Shown one piece after another: positions 36,821 through 45,082 of a DNA stretch of 64,000 nt. Positions within the stretch are counted from its first letter, which is position 1; each line of letters opens with the position of its first letter. A model generated the notes under the pieces. That model did not search any database. It was not told the DNA's origin and was given only the letters and a program-made list of their open reading frames with translations. Source of the stretch: Microaerobacter geothermalis (GTDB lineage Bacteria > Bacillota > Bacilli > DSM-22679); the NCBI RefSeq assembly GCF_021608135.1, contig NZ_JAKIHL010000003.1, positions 1-64,000 of the forward strand. Direction: 5' to 3'. The translations under genes were made by a program, and so were the position numbers.

Positions 36821-37737
36821 AATCAATAGACGGTCACTTAATCCATTGGGTAGAGCAGGTGAAACAAAGAAAAGGGGAAAATAAAGGTGAAAAGGACATT
36901 CTCAATCATCCCTACGTGGTTTCTTTCCTTAAAAAATCATCTTTGTCCCCAGAAATGATTAAATCCCATTTACCGACAGTTATTCAAGTGGTTCAGGAAC
37001 AGGAAAACTGTAAACAATGTCCAGGACTGGAGAAGTGTACAAATATGGCAAAAGGATATGCGGCCCATTTATCCCTCCAATCCGGAATGGTTTCTATGAC
37101 GGTAAGAAAGTGCAACCTGTTACGAAGGGATGAGGAACAAAAATATCGACAATCACTGATCCGCAGCCATCATATATCCAGTGAAGTTCTTCATGCTTCC
37201 TTTCATACCATGAATCATGATAAATACAATAAGGAAGCGATAAAAGCAGCAGCACAGTTTTGTATGGACATGCAGATGGGAAAACCAGTGAAGGGACTTT
37301 ATTTTTACGGTCCTTTTGGTGTGGGAAAAAGCTATATTATGGGTGCCCTTGCCCAACTATTGGCAAATCATCGCATAGCATCCTATATGGTATATGTGCC
37401 GGAGATCTTTCGGGAAATGAAAGAAGCCATACAAAAGGGGGAAGTCCCCGAAAAAATGAAAGCTTTAAAGGAAATCCCTGTTTTGATTTTGGATGATATC
37501 GGGGCAGAAAATGTAACCCCTTGGGTTAGGGATGAAATTTTAGGTTCTGTCTTACAGTATCGTATTTCCAATCATCTACCTACTCTTTATACGTCTAATT
37601 TTAACTATGAGGAGTTGGAAGAACACTTTACATATTCAACAACAGGCCAAGAAGAATTAAAAGCAAAACGGATTATGGAACGAATACGCTATTATACCCA
37701 GGATTACTTAATTGATGGACCCAATAGGAGGAAATAG
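36817..37737 (+). CDS. dnaI: primosomal helicase loader DnaI
   Basis: AAA+ helicase loader, 306 residues. An N-terminal zinc-binding segment (ENCKQCPGLEKCTNMAKGY) contacts the helicase. The ATPase domain has Walker A GPFGVGKSYIMGALAQL, Walker B PVLILDDIGAENVTPWVRDE, sensor YTSNF and an arginine in IMERIRYY. GTG 36817 overlaps the dnaB stop, giving translational coupling. The three tRNA genes follow. Confidence 0.95.
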   Translation: MKSIDGHLIHWVEQVKQRKGENKGEKDILNHPYVVSFLKKSSLSPEMIKSHLPTVIQVVQEQENCKQCPGLEKCTNMAKGYAAHLSLQSGMVSMTVRKCNLLRRDEEQKYRQSLIRSHHISSEVLHASFHTMNHDKYNKEAIKAAAQFCMDMQMGKPVKGLYFYGPFGVGKSYIMGALAQLLANHRIASYMVYVPEIFREMKEAIQKGEVPEKMKALKEIPVLILDDIGAENVTPWVRDEILGSVLQYRISNHLPTLYTSNFNYEELEEHFTYSTTGQEELKAKRIMERIRYYTQDYLIDGPNRRK

Positions 37738-37752
37738 TGGAATGATTTGTGC

Positions 37753-37781
37753 TTGATTTCGTCGTTTACTTATTATATAAT
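37753..37781 (+). promoter_or_regulatory. predicted promoter of the tRNA cluster
   Basis: TTGATT (37753-37758) and TATAAT (37776-37781) with a 17-base spacer, 46 bases before the first tRNA. Confidence 0.65.
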
Positions 37782-37826
37782 TGCCCTTGTCAGCATAAAA
37801 TACCTAAAATTAAGTTTCCTTTATGT

Positions 37827-37902
37827 GGGGCATTAGCTCAGCTGGGAGAGCGCTACACTGGCAGTGTAGAGGTCAGCGGTTCGAGCCCGCTATGCTCCAC
37901 CA
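37827..37902 (+). tRNA. tRNA-Ala (GGC)
   Basis: Seven-pair acceptor stem GGGGCAT/ATGCTCC, D arm AGCTCAGCTGGGAGAGC, anticodon arm CTACA-CTGGCAG-TGTAG with anticodon GGC, TpsiC arm with GGTTCGAGCC, and encoded CCA. Reads GCC/GCU alanine codons. Confidence 0.97.
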
Positions 37903-37932
37903 ATTTTTTCTCCATTTTTGAATCTTTCATTA

Positions 37933-38008
<76 letters not shown>

Positions 38009-38014
38009 GCAATT

Positions 38015-38103
38015 GCCGGGGTGGCGGAATTGGCAGACGCACAGGACTTAAAATCCTGCGGTAGGTGACTACCGTACCGGTTCAAGTCCGGTCCTCGGCA
38101 CCA
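38015..38103 (+). tRNA. tRNA-Leu (TAA)
   Basis: Acceptor GCCGGGG/CCTCGGC, anticodon arm CAGGA-CTTAAAA-TCCTG with anticodon TAA, a long class II variable arm (CGGTAGGTGACTACCG), GGTTCAAGTCC TpsiC arm and encoded CCA. Confidence 0.97.
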
Positions 38104-38138
38104 ACCGTAAAATTTCTTATAAGAAATATGTTGAGAGA

Positions 38139-38170
38139 ATCAGGATGAATTCGAAATCCTGATTTTTTTA
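38139..38170 (+). terminator. intrinsic terminator of the tRNA cluster
   Basis: ATCAGGAT and ATCCTGAT pair around a 9-base loop and are followed by TTTTTTATT. Confidence 0.85.
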
Positions 38171-38287
38171 TTATTGGTTCCTACGTATGTAGTAAAAGCC
38201 AATCCCGCTGATTATACGGCATGTGGAAGCATACTTTTTTATCTGTTATGGAAAAATGAAGGTAGTATACACTTCGGAGGAAAATGC

Positions 38288-39184
38288 ATGGTCAACGAAA
38301 GGGAAAAAATAAGCTCAAAGATTGCCTGGATTAGTCTATGGAGCAATATTTTTCTAACCGTGAGTAAGTTGATCATTGGGCTAATTGCGGGAAGTAAGGC
38401 TTTGTTTGCTGATGGTATCCATTCTGCAGCTGATGTAGTTGCTTCATTAGCGGTATTATTTGCTTTAAGGATATCTGATAAACCTCCCGATAAGGAGCAT
38501 CCATATGGTCATGGAAAAGTAGAAGTGGTATCCTCAGGTGTAGTGGGGGGTATTTTATTTTTAGTATCTGTTTATGTATTCATTGATGCGGTTATTGCAT
38601 TTTTTAAACCGGTGGAAACTCCTAAGATGGTTGCTGCCTATGTTGCATTATTTTCATATATATTAAAAGAAACTTTATATCGTTATTCATTGGGACTGGG
38701 AGAAAAATTAAACAGCAAAGCCTTGATTGCAATCTCTCTTGATCATAAGGCGGACATTATTGCTTCATTGGCTGCTGCCTTGGGAATTCTGGTAGCTACA
38801 GGGGGAGAATGGCTAAATCTCTCTTTTTTACTTTATGGGGATATTATTGCAAGCGTAATTGTTTCTTATTTTATTTTAAAAATTGCCATACATATGATAG
38901 TAGAAGCATTTCATATCCTTCTTGAACGCTCGGTGGATGAAGAAATGATCCGTCAGTACCGTGAGATTATCATGAAACACAAAGAAGTAAAAAGAATTGA
39001 TAAAATCAGGGGAAGGGAGCATGGGCACTACATCCTATTGGATCTGAGGATTTCCGTTGATCCATCCCTCTCTATTAAAGAAGGTCATGATGTGGGACGG
39101 GAGATAAAGCTGGAATTGATGAATCGTTTTGATAACATTGCAGAAGTCCTCGTTCATCTGAATCCGTACGATGTGGAATGGTAA
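38288..39184 (+). CDS. cation diffusion facilitator (CDF) family transporter
   Basis: Divalent metal/H+ antiporter-type exporter of about 298 residues. Six hydrophobic segments carry the metal-site pattern LFADGIHSAADVVASLAVLF, DKEHPYGHGKVEVVSSGVVG and ISLDHKADIIASLAAALGIL. The cytoplasmic dimerisation domain includes HKEVKRIDKIRGREHGHYIL. ATG 38288 is chosen because GGAGG lies 8 bases upstream; the frame continues 114 bases upstream without a site. Zn, Fe, Mn or Co specificity cannot be told. Confidence 0.92.
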   Translation: MVNEREKISSKIAWISLWSNIFLTVSKLIIGLIAGSKALFADGIHSAADVVASLAVLFALRISDKPPDKEHPYGHGKVEVVSSGVVGGILFLVSVYVFIDAVIAFFKPVETPKMVAAYVALFSYILKETLYRYSLGLGEKLNSKALIAISLDHKADIIASLAAALGILVATGGEWLNLSFLLYGDIIASVIVSYFILKIAIHMIVEAFHILLERSVDEEMIRQYREIIMKHKEVKRIDKIRGREHGHYILLDLRISVDPSLSIKEGHDVGREIKLELMNRFDNIAEVLVHLNPYDVEW

Positions 39185-39338
39185 ATCATTATTTTTACGA
39201 TTGCCTAATCCCTCTTTACACAAAACATTTGTTCTGATAAAATGTTCTAAAAAGGAACATAGTTAAAAAAGTGGCATAACATTACAATTCGTTCCTCAAA
39301 CAGGTATAGTATAATGAAATAAGTGGGGGAATGTGAGG

Positions 39339-39707
39339 ATGGAAAAGGAGATATTAACCAACATATTAAGTAAATTGGACAAGCTTGATCGGGGGCAACA
39401 AGAACTTAAAGCAGATGTGGGGGAGATGAAGCAGGATATCCGTAATCTTTATCAGGGACAGGATCATATTCGTAAGGATGTCATCAATCTATATCATGAG
39501 ATTGGGACTCTTCGAAATGGACAAGAAGAACTACGAAGCGAAATGAGGGCTGGATTTAAGAGTTTGGAAGGGGCAATTAGAAGCTTAAAAACGAGTGTAG
39601 ATTATCATACCCATACCTTACTCATAGATTATAAGGAAACAAAGGAAAGGGTGGATAAATTAGAAAAATTTAGAGAAGATTTAGGCAATATTTTTAATAA
39701 AAATTAA
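39339..39707 (+). CDS. small coiled-coil protein of unknown function
   Basis: About 122 residues, no transmembrane segment, almost wholly helical with repeating units of the form (L)-x-x-GQxEL/GQDHI-R-K/SDV: GQQELKADVGEMKQDIRNLY, GQDHIRKDVINLYHEIGTLR and GQEELRSEMRAGFKSLEGAI. It may form an extended coiled coil. A TATAAT at 39310-39315 and a GGGGGA site precede it, and a strong terminator follows, so it is a monocistronic gene. No function is recognised. Confidence 0.7.
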   Translation: MEKEILTNILSKLDKLDRGQQELKADVGEMKQDIRNLYQGQDHIRKDVINLYHEIGTLRNGQEELRSEMRAGFKSLEGAIRSLKTSVDYHTHTLLIDYKETKERVDKLEKFREDLGNIFNKN

Positions 39708-39737
39708 AAATAAGAGATTGCTTTTTGGTAAATCGTA

Positions 39738-39771
39738 AAATGGCTTGGAATAAAAAAACTCCAAGCCATTT
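39738..39771 (+). terminator. intrinsic terminator of the coiled-coil gene
   Basis: AAATGGCTTGGA and TCCAAGCCATTT are perfect 12-base complements and are followed by TTATT. Confidence 0.9.
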
Positions 39772-39784
39772 TTATTAGCTAATA

Positions 39785-39881
39785 AAGAAGGTATAAATTT
39801 TTTATTTATACTTTCTTATGTTGCATAAGGGCAACTATGCCTCTGTCTTCGCCCAAGGGCTCGCCAATCGGCGAGTTTTCT
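39785..39881. other. structured gap between convergent genes
   Basis: A string of inverted repeats: AAGAAGGTATAAA/TTTATACTTTCTT (39785-39818), GCATA..TATGC in the following 20 bases, and CTCGCC-AATC-GGCGAG followed by TTTTCTTTATTTT. The last could be a second plus-strand terminator. No known RNA class was recognised. Confidence 0.4.
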
Positions 39882-41312
39882 TTATTTTAAGCTGTATAGG
39901 AAATCGGGCAACCAGAGACTGATCCCAGGAACATAGGTAACGAGAGCAAGGCCAATAATTACCGCAATCAACCATGGTATGGTGGCTCTGGTAACGTCAA
40001 CTAAAGACATTCCCGTCAGGCCGCTGGCTACATAAAGATTCAGACCCACTGGAGGCGTAATCATTCCAACTTCCATATTTACTACCATGATGATTCCGAA
40101 ATGGATTGGATCAATCCCAAGAGTGATTGCAATTGGAAACAGGATTGGAGCTAGAATGGTAATAATTGCTGTAGGTTCCATAAATTGTCCAGCTAGAAAA
40201 AGTAAAATGTTAACGAATAACAGGAACATGACGGGACCTACATTCCAATTTACAAACCATTGAGTAATTTCATGGGGGATTCGTTCTAGGGTCAAAATAT
40301 GTGCAAACAGCATGGCCATAGAAATAATAAAGAATAACATGGCCGTCGTTTTTGCCGAATCAACTAGGATTTTTGGGAAATGCTTCAGCTTCAAGTCCCT
40401 ATGGATAAATAGACCGACAATAATTCCAATAAAAACGGCCACGGCAGCGGATTCAGTGGGCGTAAAAATTCCGGCGTATATCCCACCAATAACCACGATA
40501 GGTAAAGTGAGACTCCAAATCGCCTCCTTTAGTGCTTTCATTCTCTCACCGAAGCTAGCCTTTTTTGAGCTTTTGTAATGGTTTTTCTTTGCAATAAAAT
40601 AACTGACTATGGCTAACAGAGATGCCAGCATTATTCCTGGAACGATCCCGGCCAGAAACAGTTTTCCAACGGACTGATTAACGGTCACGGCATAAACAAT
40701 CATGGGAATGCTCGGTGGTATTAGAATTCCTAATGATCCAGCGGTGCTGATCGATCCCACAGCATATTCCTTTCGGTACCCATATTTCATCATGGCCGGA
40801 ATCATGATGGACCCGATTGCTACAACTGTGGCTGGGGAAGAACCGGATATGGCCGCAAATAGAGCAGAAGCAAAAATACCGGCAATGGATAATCCACCAG
40901 GGATATGTCCAACCCATGCATTGGTAAGATTAATCAATCGTCTCGCGACTCCGCCTGTCGTAAATATATTTCCTGCTAGAACAAAGAAAGGGATGGCCAT
41001 TAATGGAAATGTATCTAAATTGGAAAAAATCTTACCTGCTAAGTTGGGTAACGGGTCTACGGTGAAGTAATAGATGGAAGCAAGGGAAGCAAGCCCAAGG
41101 GAAATGGCGATGGGAAGTCCTAGAAGAAGAAAGGTAAAGAGCAGTGAAAAAACAGCAATTCCCATGTTGTTCGTCATCACCGAGTATATGACACCGCTAA
41201 CAGTCAAAAGAATGAAGAACAGGGATAACCCCCTTTTTATCGGTGATTGATTTTTTTTCAATTGTAAGTGTTCTGATCGATTGGGTTCCATTTGTTGGGC
41301 AATCGAGTTCAT
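39882..41312 (-). CDS. dctM: TRAP transporter large permease DctM
   Basis: Large membrane subunit of a tripartite ATP-independent periplasmic-type transporter, 476 residues with about 12 helices plus an N-terminal extension of some 25 residues. Family signatures include FVLAGNIFTTGGVARRLINL, AAISGSSPATVVAIGSIMIP, GILIPPSIPMIVYAVTV and MEVGMITPPVGLNLYVASGL. It overlaps dctQ by 4 bases (ATGA). Uptake is driven by an ion gradient; C4-dicarboxylate specificity is inferred from the adjoining DctS/DctR/DctB-like genes. Confidence 0.93.
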   Translation of the reverse strand: MNSIAQQMEPNRSEHLQLKKNQSPIKRGLSLFFILLTVSGVIYSVMTNNMGIAVFSLLFTFLLLGLPIAISLGLASLASIYYFTVDPLPNLAGKIFSNLDTFPLMAIPFFVLAGNIFTTGGVARRLINLTNAWVGHIPGGLSIAGIFASALFAAISGSSPATVVAIGSIMIPAMMKYGYRKEYAVGSISTAGSLGILIPPSIPMIVYAVTVNQSVGKLFLAGIVPGIMLASLLAIVSYFIAKKNHYKSSKKASFGERMKALKEAIWSLTLPIVVIGGIYAGIFTPTESAAVAVFIGIIVGLFIHRDLKLKHFPKILVDSAKTTAMLFFIISMAMLFAHILTLERIPHEITQWFVNWNVGPVMFLLFVNILLFLAGQFMEPTAIITILAPILFPIAITLGIDPIHFGIIMVVNMEVGMITPPVGLNLYVASGLTGMSLVDVTRATIPWLIAVIIGLALVTYVPGISLWLPDFLYSLK

Positions 41313-41818
41313 TGATGCATCCCTTCTTCCTCTTTGAATATCTCTTCAGGGGGTAATTTTATCTGTTTTACTGCTTCCTGGATAAAACGAAAAGTAATTA
41401 AACCAAAAGCAATGGGAATAATCATTCTTGGAACGTAGATTGGAATCTCCATTTCCGGTGTGACTTGACCAAAATTGACAAGATTTTGGACATGCATGAT
41501 TCCCAAAATGGCAATGATCAATGTGAATATTGCACTTAATAGTAACCCGAAAATACTCATGATTTTCTGTAAAGGTAAGGGAAAAGTTTTAATGACAAGA
41601 TCTACGCCGATATGAACCTTCTCCCGTACCCCAATGGAAGAGCCGATTAATCCGGTAAAAATTAAAAGAAAAATGGCCAACTCCTGTGATATTCCCAAAC
41701 TGGAGCCAAATCCGTACCGTAGTATAACTTCAATAAAAGTAACGGTTGTTGCTATTGCCAATGATATGATTACGATGATTTCTTCTAAACGATTTAATAT
41801 TCTGTTGAATAGTTTCAT
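41309..41818 (-). CDS. dctQ: TRAP transporter small permease DctQ
   Basis: Small membrane subunit, about 169 residues with four helices (near 9-30, 45-62, 85-107 and 125-146). Signatures are TFIEVILRYGFGSSLGISQE, LAIFLLIFTGLIGSSIGVRE and KVHIGVDLVI, typical of DctQ. AAGGAAAGGG precedes ATG 41818; GTG 41827 is too near the site. It lies downstream of dctP after an attenuator hairpin and is coupled to dctM. Confidence 0.9.
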   Translation of the reverse strand: MKLFNRILNRLEEIIVIISLAIATTVTFIEVILRYGFGSSLGISQELAIFLLIFTGLIGSSIGVREKVHIGVDLVIKTFPLPLQKIMSIFGLLLSAIFTLIIAILGIMHVQNLVNFGQVTPEMEIPIYVPRMIIPIAFGLITFRFIQEAVKQIKLPPEEIFKEEEGMHQ

Positions 41819-41873
41819 CTCATACACCCTTTCCTTTTAGTGAAAGGTAACAAAGTTGCAAATGGTTAAACTT

Positions 41874-41901
41874 TTAAAAAAGGGGCTTATAGAAGCCCCT
41901 T
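41874..41901 (-). terminator. attenuator between dctP and dctQ
   Basis: On the minus strand AAGGGGCTT and AAGCCCCTT form a perfect 9-bp stem around CTAT, followed by TTTTT. It lies between the binding-protein gene and the permease genes and should lower permease expression relative to dctP. Confidence 0.85.
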
Positions 41902-41947
41902 ATATCATTTTGTCAACAAAAAGATGCATTCTTGATTAGAGAAGCGT

Positions 41948-43027
41948 TTATTTTCTCAAGGCTTTAATCGCATTTATCAGATCTTCTCCAACTTGATCTT
42001 TAAACTCATCATAAACAACATCCATCGCTTCCATCCAAGCCTTCTTTTGTTCCGGAGTTAATTCATGAATTTCCATGGTTCCTTCTGCCTTGATCTTTTC
42101 TAAGTTCTCACTATTAATCTTTTCTCCATTTTCACGTACCCACTGGGTGGTTTCATCAAGGGCTTTTTTCACTTGTTCACGAACATCAGCCGGCAGTCCT
42201 TCCCAGAACTGAGCATTTGTAATAACAGCATACCCAAGATATCCGTGGTTACTTAATGTCATATGCTTTTGAACTTCCTGATATTTTTGAGAGTAAATAT
42301 TAGAAAGGGTATTTTCTTGACCATCAATTACCCCTTGTTCCAGAGCGCTGTACACTTCGCTAAAAGGCATTGGTGTTGGGTTAGCTCCTACAGCCTTAAA
42401 TTGGGCTTCCAGTACTTTGCTAGACATTACGCGGAACTTCTTTCCTTTAAAATCTTCCGGCATAAGAAGAGGTTTATCCTTTAAGGTCATTTGCTTAAAT
42501 CCGTTATCCCACATGGCTAAACCTAATAATTTTTGTTCTTTTAACATGCTAAACAATTTCCCGCCAATTTCTTCGCTTTCCATGGCCTTCTGAACGGATT
42601 CTACATCAGGGAAAGCAAATGGAAAGTCAAAGATCGTCCATTGTGGGAATAATTTAGAAACCTTTGATGTGGCAGGTGCGGCCATTTGAACGTTATTTTG
42701 CTGTAAAGCCAGTAATACATCATCATCATTATATAACTGGGAGTTAGGAAATACTTGAACTTCTACACGGCCATTGGTATATTGTTCAGCTTTTTCCTTA
42801 AACATGAGGGCTGCTTGCCCTTTTGGAGTACTTTCAGCAACGACATGGCTAAATTTAATGATGATTTTATCATCAGAGGCCGTTTGTTTGTTTTCAGTGT
42901 TTTGTCCCTTTTCGGTTTCTCCACTGCTGGTTGAAGAAGAATTGGATTGTTCAGAACGTGCTCCACAGCCTGCCAATAGTGATACTGCCATCACTAAAGC
43001 AAAAGTAAGCAATAGCCATTTTTTCAT
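41948..43027 (-). CDS. dctP: TRAP transporter solute-binding lipoprotein DctP
   Basis: Extracytoplasmic binding protein, 359 residues, with a signal peptide and lipobox LAGC (Cys21) and a Ser/Thr/Glu linker. DctP-family features are IKFSHVVAESTPKGQAALMF, EVQVFPNSQLYNDDDVLLAL, FRVMSSKVLEAQFKAVGANP and GQENTLSNIYSQKYQEVQKH. AGGGGGT precedes ATG. It is closely related to the DctB-like protein encoded next to it but differs in having a lipid anchor. It precedes dctQ-dctM. Confidence 0.94.
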   Translation of the reverse strand: MKKWLLLTFALVMAVSLLAGCGARSEQSNSSSTSSGETEKGQNTENKQTASDDKIIIKFSHVVAESTPKGQAALMFKEKAEQYTNGRVEVQVFPNSQLYNDDDVLLALQQNNVQMAAPATSKVSKLFPQWTIFDFPFAFPDVESVQKAMESEEIGGKLFSMLKEQKLLGLAMWDNGFKQMTLKDKPLLMPEDFKGKKFRVMSSKVLEAQFKAVGANPTPMPFSEVYSALEQGVIDGQENTLSNIYSQKYQEVQKHMTLSNHGYLGYAVITNAQFWEGLPADVREQVKKALDETTQWVRENGEKINSENLEKIKAEGTMEIHELTPEQKKAWMEAMDVVYDEFKDQVGEDLINAIKALRK

Positions 43028-43167
43028 TATTTTTACCCCCTAAAAAATTTTGAAATATCAGGCTTTTCTCTCCATCCGATGTTTTAAGCCTGACTTCAGA
43101 TTATCAGTTATTATGAGTATTGAAAATAATTTGACCATTTTGGTATTTTTGTTCTTTTTGGTCAAGA

Positions 43168-43325
43168 AGTGATTCAGATCCGCTTCAAGTCTAAAGAACG
43201 GATCCCTTAAAAACATCTAGGTATTTCAAAGGTGGAGTTAGTTTGAGGGCAATTCCCGTTCTTTAGCCTCACTGCTTAAGTACGAACTCGAAGGGTGGCC
43301 TTGGTGAATTCTTTAGTTCCATCCC
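43168..43325. repeat. dispersed repeat, inverted orientation copy
   Basis: The reverse complement of this segment matches 3187-3342 over about 150 bases, for example GAACGGGAATT(A)GCCCTCAAAC, CTCCACCTTTGAAATACC and AGTCTAAAGAACGGA. It lies upstream of dctP, between it and the end of the DctB-like gene, and could shape dctP transcription. The outer TTGATATG palindrome is absent. Confidence 0.85.
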
Positions 43326-43333
43326 ATCATCGT

Positions 43334-44383
43334 TTAGGGTTTAAAGTTTTTTACCTCTTGGATTAAATCAGGGCTTAGGATAGAAAATAGCTCATCATAG
43401 ACTAAAGATAATCGCTGTTTCCATTCTTTTCTTTCTTCAGGAGTTTGAAAGTGTATTTCAATATCAGGCCACTGTTTAATCCTCTTCAGAACATCCTCAT
43501 TTAATAGTTTGGCATTTTCCCTTAACCATTTGGTAGATTGGTCCATCGCTTCCTTAATGATTTGCTGATCAGACTCGGATAATGAGTTCCAAAATTCTTC
43601 ATTGGTAATAACGGCATATCCCAAGTATCCGTGGTTGCTGATGGTCATGTGTTTTTGTACCTGATAAAATTTTTTGGAATAAATATTGGATAGGGTATTT
43701 TCCTGTCCATCCAATTTTCCAGTTTCCAAATTTTTAAAAACATCATTGAAGGGAGTAGGAACAGGGGTCACTCCCAATTTTCTGAACTGAGATTCAATCA
43801 ATAGACTGGGCATCACACGAAAACGCTGTCCGAAAAAATCATCAGGGTGAATCAAAGGTCCACTATTGCTGGTCATTTGCTTAAATCCGTTATCCCACAG
43901 AGCTAGTCCTTTCACTCCTTTGTTCTCTAGGGTGGAAAATAATTTGTTGCCAAGGGGACCCTCGAAAGCCCGGGCCACATCATTCTCATCTTTAAACAAG
44001 TAAGGGAGATCCAATATTAACCACTCAGGAAACAAGTCCGTTAACTTGGATGTAGCAGGGGCAATGATTTGCACATCCCCCCTTAATAAAGCATTTAATT
44101 CTTCATCATCCCGGTATAAAAGGCCGTTGGGAAAAACCTGAACTTCTATTCTTCCCTCACTTTTTTCATTTACAAGTTGGGCAAACCTTTGGGCTGCTAT
44201 TCCTTTTGGTGTATTTTCGGCAACTACATGGCTAAATTTGATGATAACTTTTTCTTTTAAACCTTCCTGTTCCACATCGTATGCTTTAGGTTCAAGGGAT
44301 TTTCCCATGCCAAAACCAACATAGAAGGCGCTGCCAAACCCTAACACGATAAAAATGAGGATAGCAAATAGATTTCTCATCAT
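43334..44383 (-). CDS. dctB: DctB-like TRAP-family binding protein (sensor accessory candidate)
   Basis: A 349-residue DctP-family protein with an N-terminal hydrophobic anchor (about 4-28) and no lipobox. It shares long blocks with the neighbouring DctP: IKFSHVVAENTPKGIAAQRF, LALWDNGFKQMTSNSGPLI, DGQENTLSNIYSKKFYQ and KHMTISNHGYLGYAVITN. In B. subtilis the binding protein DctB is encoded with DctS-DctR and acts in C4-dicarboxylate sensing. Here the gene follows dctS-dctR directly (12-base gap), so a sensing role is likelier than transport. Confidence 0.85.
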   Translation of the reverse strand: MMRNLFAILIFIVLGFGSAFYVGFGMGKSLEPKAYDVEQEGLKEKVIIKFSHVVAENTPKGIAAQRFAQLVNEKSEGRIEVQVFPNGLLYRDDEELNALLRGDVQIIAPATSKLTDLFPEWLILDLPYLFKDENDVARAFEGPLGNKLFSTLENKGVKGLALWDNGFKQMTSNSGPLIHPDDFFGQRFRVMPSLLIESQFRKLGVTPVPTPFNDVFKNLETGKLDGQENTLSNIYSKKFYQVQKHMTISNHGYLGYAVITNEEFWNSLSESDQQIIKEAMDQSTKWLRENAKLLNEDVLKRIKQWPDIEIHFQTPEERKEWKQRLSLVYDELFSILSPDLIQEVKNFKP

Positions 44384-44395
44384 AAGCTCCCCTTT

Positions 44396-45082
44396 CTAAA
44401 AACCGTTAAGTTTATATCGGTTTATGGGTCTGCCGATGGTTCCGTATTTGATATCAATGTTAACCCGTCCAATTTTTTCTAGATAATCAAGATATCTTCT
44501 GGCGGTTACCCGGGCAATACCAACTCCCTCTGCCACTTCTTCAGCAGATAAAGGATCCTGTCTCTCCATAAGAAACTGAAGGATCTGATTCAGGGTATAA
44601 TGGTGAAGTCCCTTTGGTAATTCATCATCGGGCTGTTGAGTATACTTTCTTAAATGGTCTATGTCTTCCTGTGTCAAGTCGCTTTGGTTCATTCGATGTT
44701 TTAGCATCCAATACTTTTCAAGGGAATGTTTTAATCTTTCATATTTAAACGGTTTTATAATGTAATCGATCGCCCCAAAGCGAAATATTTGTTGAATTGT
44801 TTCGGTGTCTCTGGCAGCAGTGATGGCGATGATGTCCACATCCATATTTTGGGTTCTAATCTCCTGAATGGTTTCCAAACCGTTCTTTTCCGGCATATAA
44901 ATGTCTAAAACGACAAGTTGGACCTCCAATTCCAATAATCGCTTGATTCCTTCTTGTCCGTTGGATGCAACACCAACCACTTGAAAATTTGGTGTTCTTT
45001 CAATAAATTGCCGATTCACTTCCTGAACCATTGGGTCATCTTCGATTAACAAAACCTTAATTTTTTCATAATCATTAGACAT
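44396..45082 (-). CDS. dctR: DctR-like response regulator (CitB/DcuR family)
   Basis: Two-component regulator of 228 residues. The receiver domain has VLLIEDDPMVQEVNRQFIER, acceptor Asp in LVVLDIYMPEKNG and Lys in DYIIKPF. The C-terminal helix-turn-helix is of the CitB/DcuR type (LSAEEVAEGVGIARVTARRY). AGAGGAGGGAAG precedes ATG 45082. It overlaps dctS by 8 bases. It is expected to activate the dicarboxylate transport genes; no operator repeat was identified with confidence. Confidence 0.92.
   Translation of the reverse strand: MSNDYEKIKVLLIEDDPMVQEVNRQFIERTPNFQVVGVASNGQEGIKRLLELEVQLVVLDIYMPEKNGLETIQEIRTQNMDVDIIAITAARDTETIQQIFRFGAIDYIIKPFKYERLKHSLEKYWMLKHRMNQSDLTQEDIDHLRKYTQQPDDELPKGLHHYTLNQILQFLMERQDPLSAEEVAEGVGIARVTARRYLDYLEKIGRVNIDIKYGTIGRPINRYKLNGF

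Noticed and set aside
39819-39890. Possible c-di-GMP riboswitch in the GGGCAACTATGCC region
   Set aside because: The conserved GEMM core and tetraloop-receptor sequences are absent and it is not upstream of a gene.
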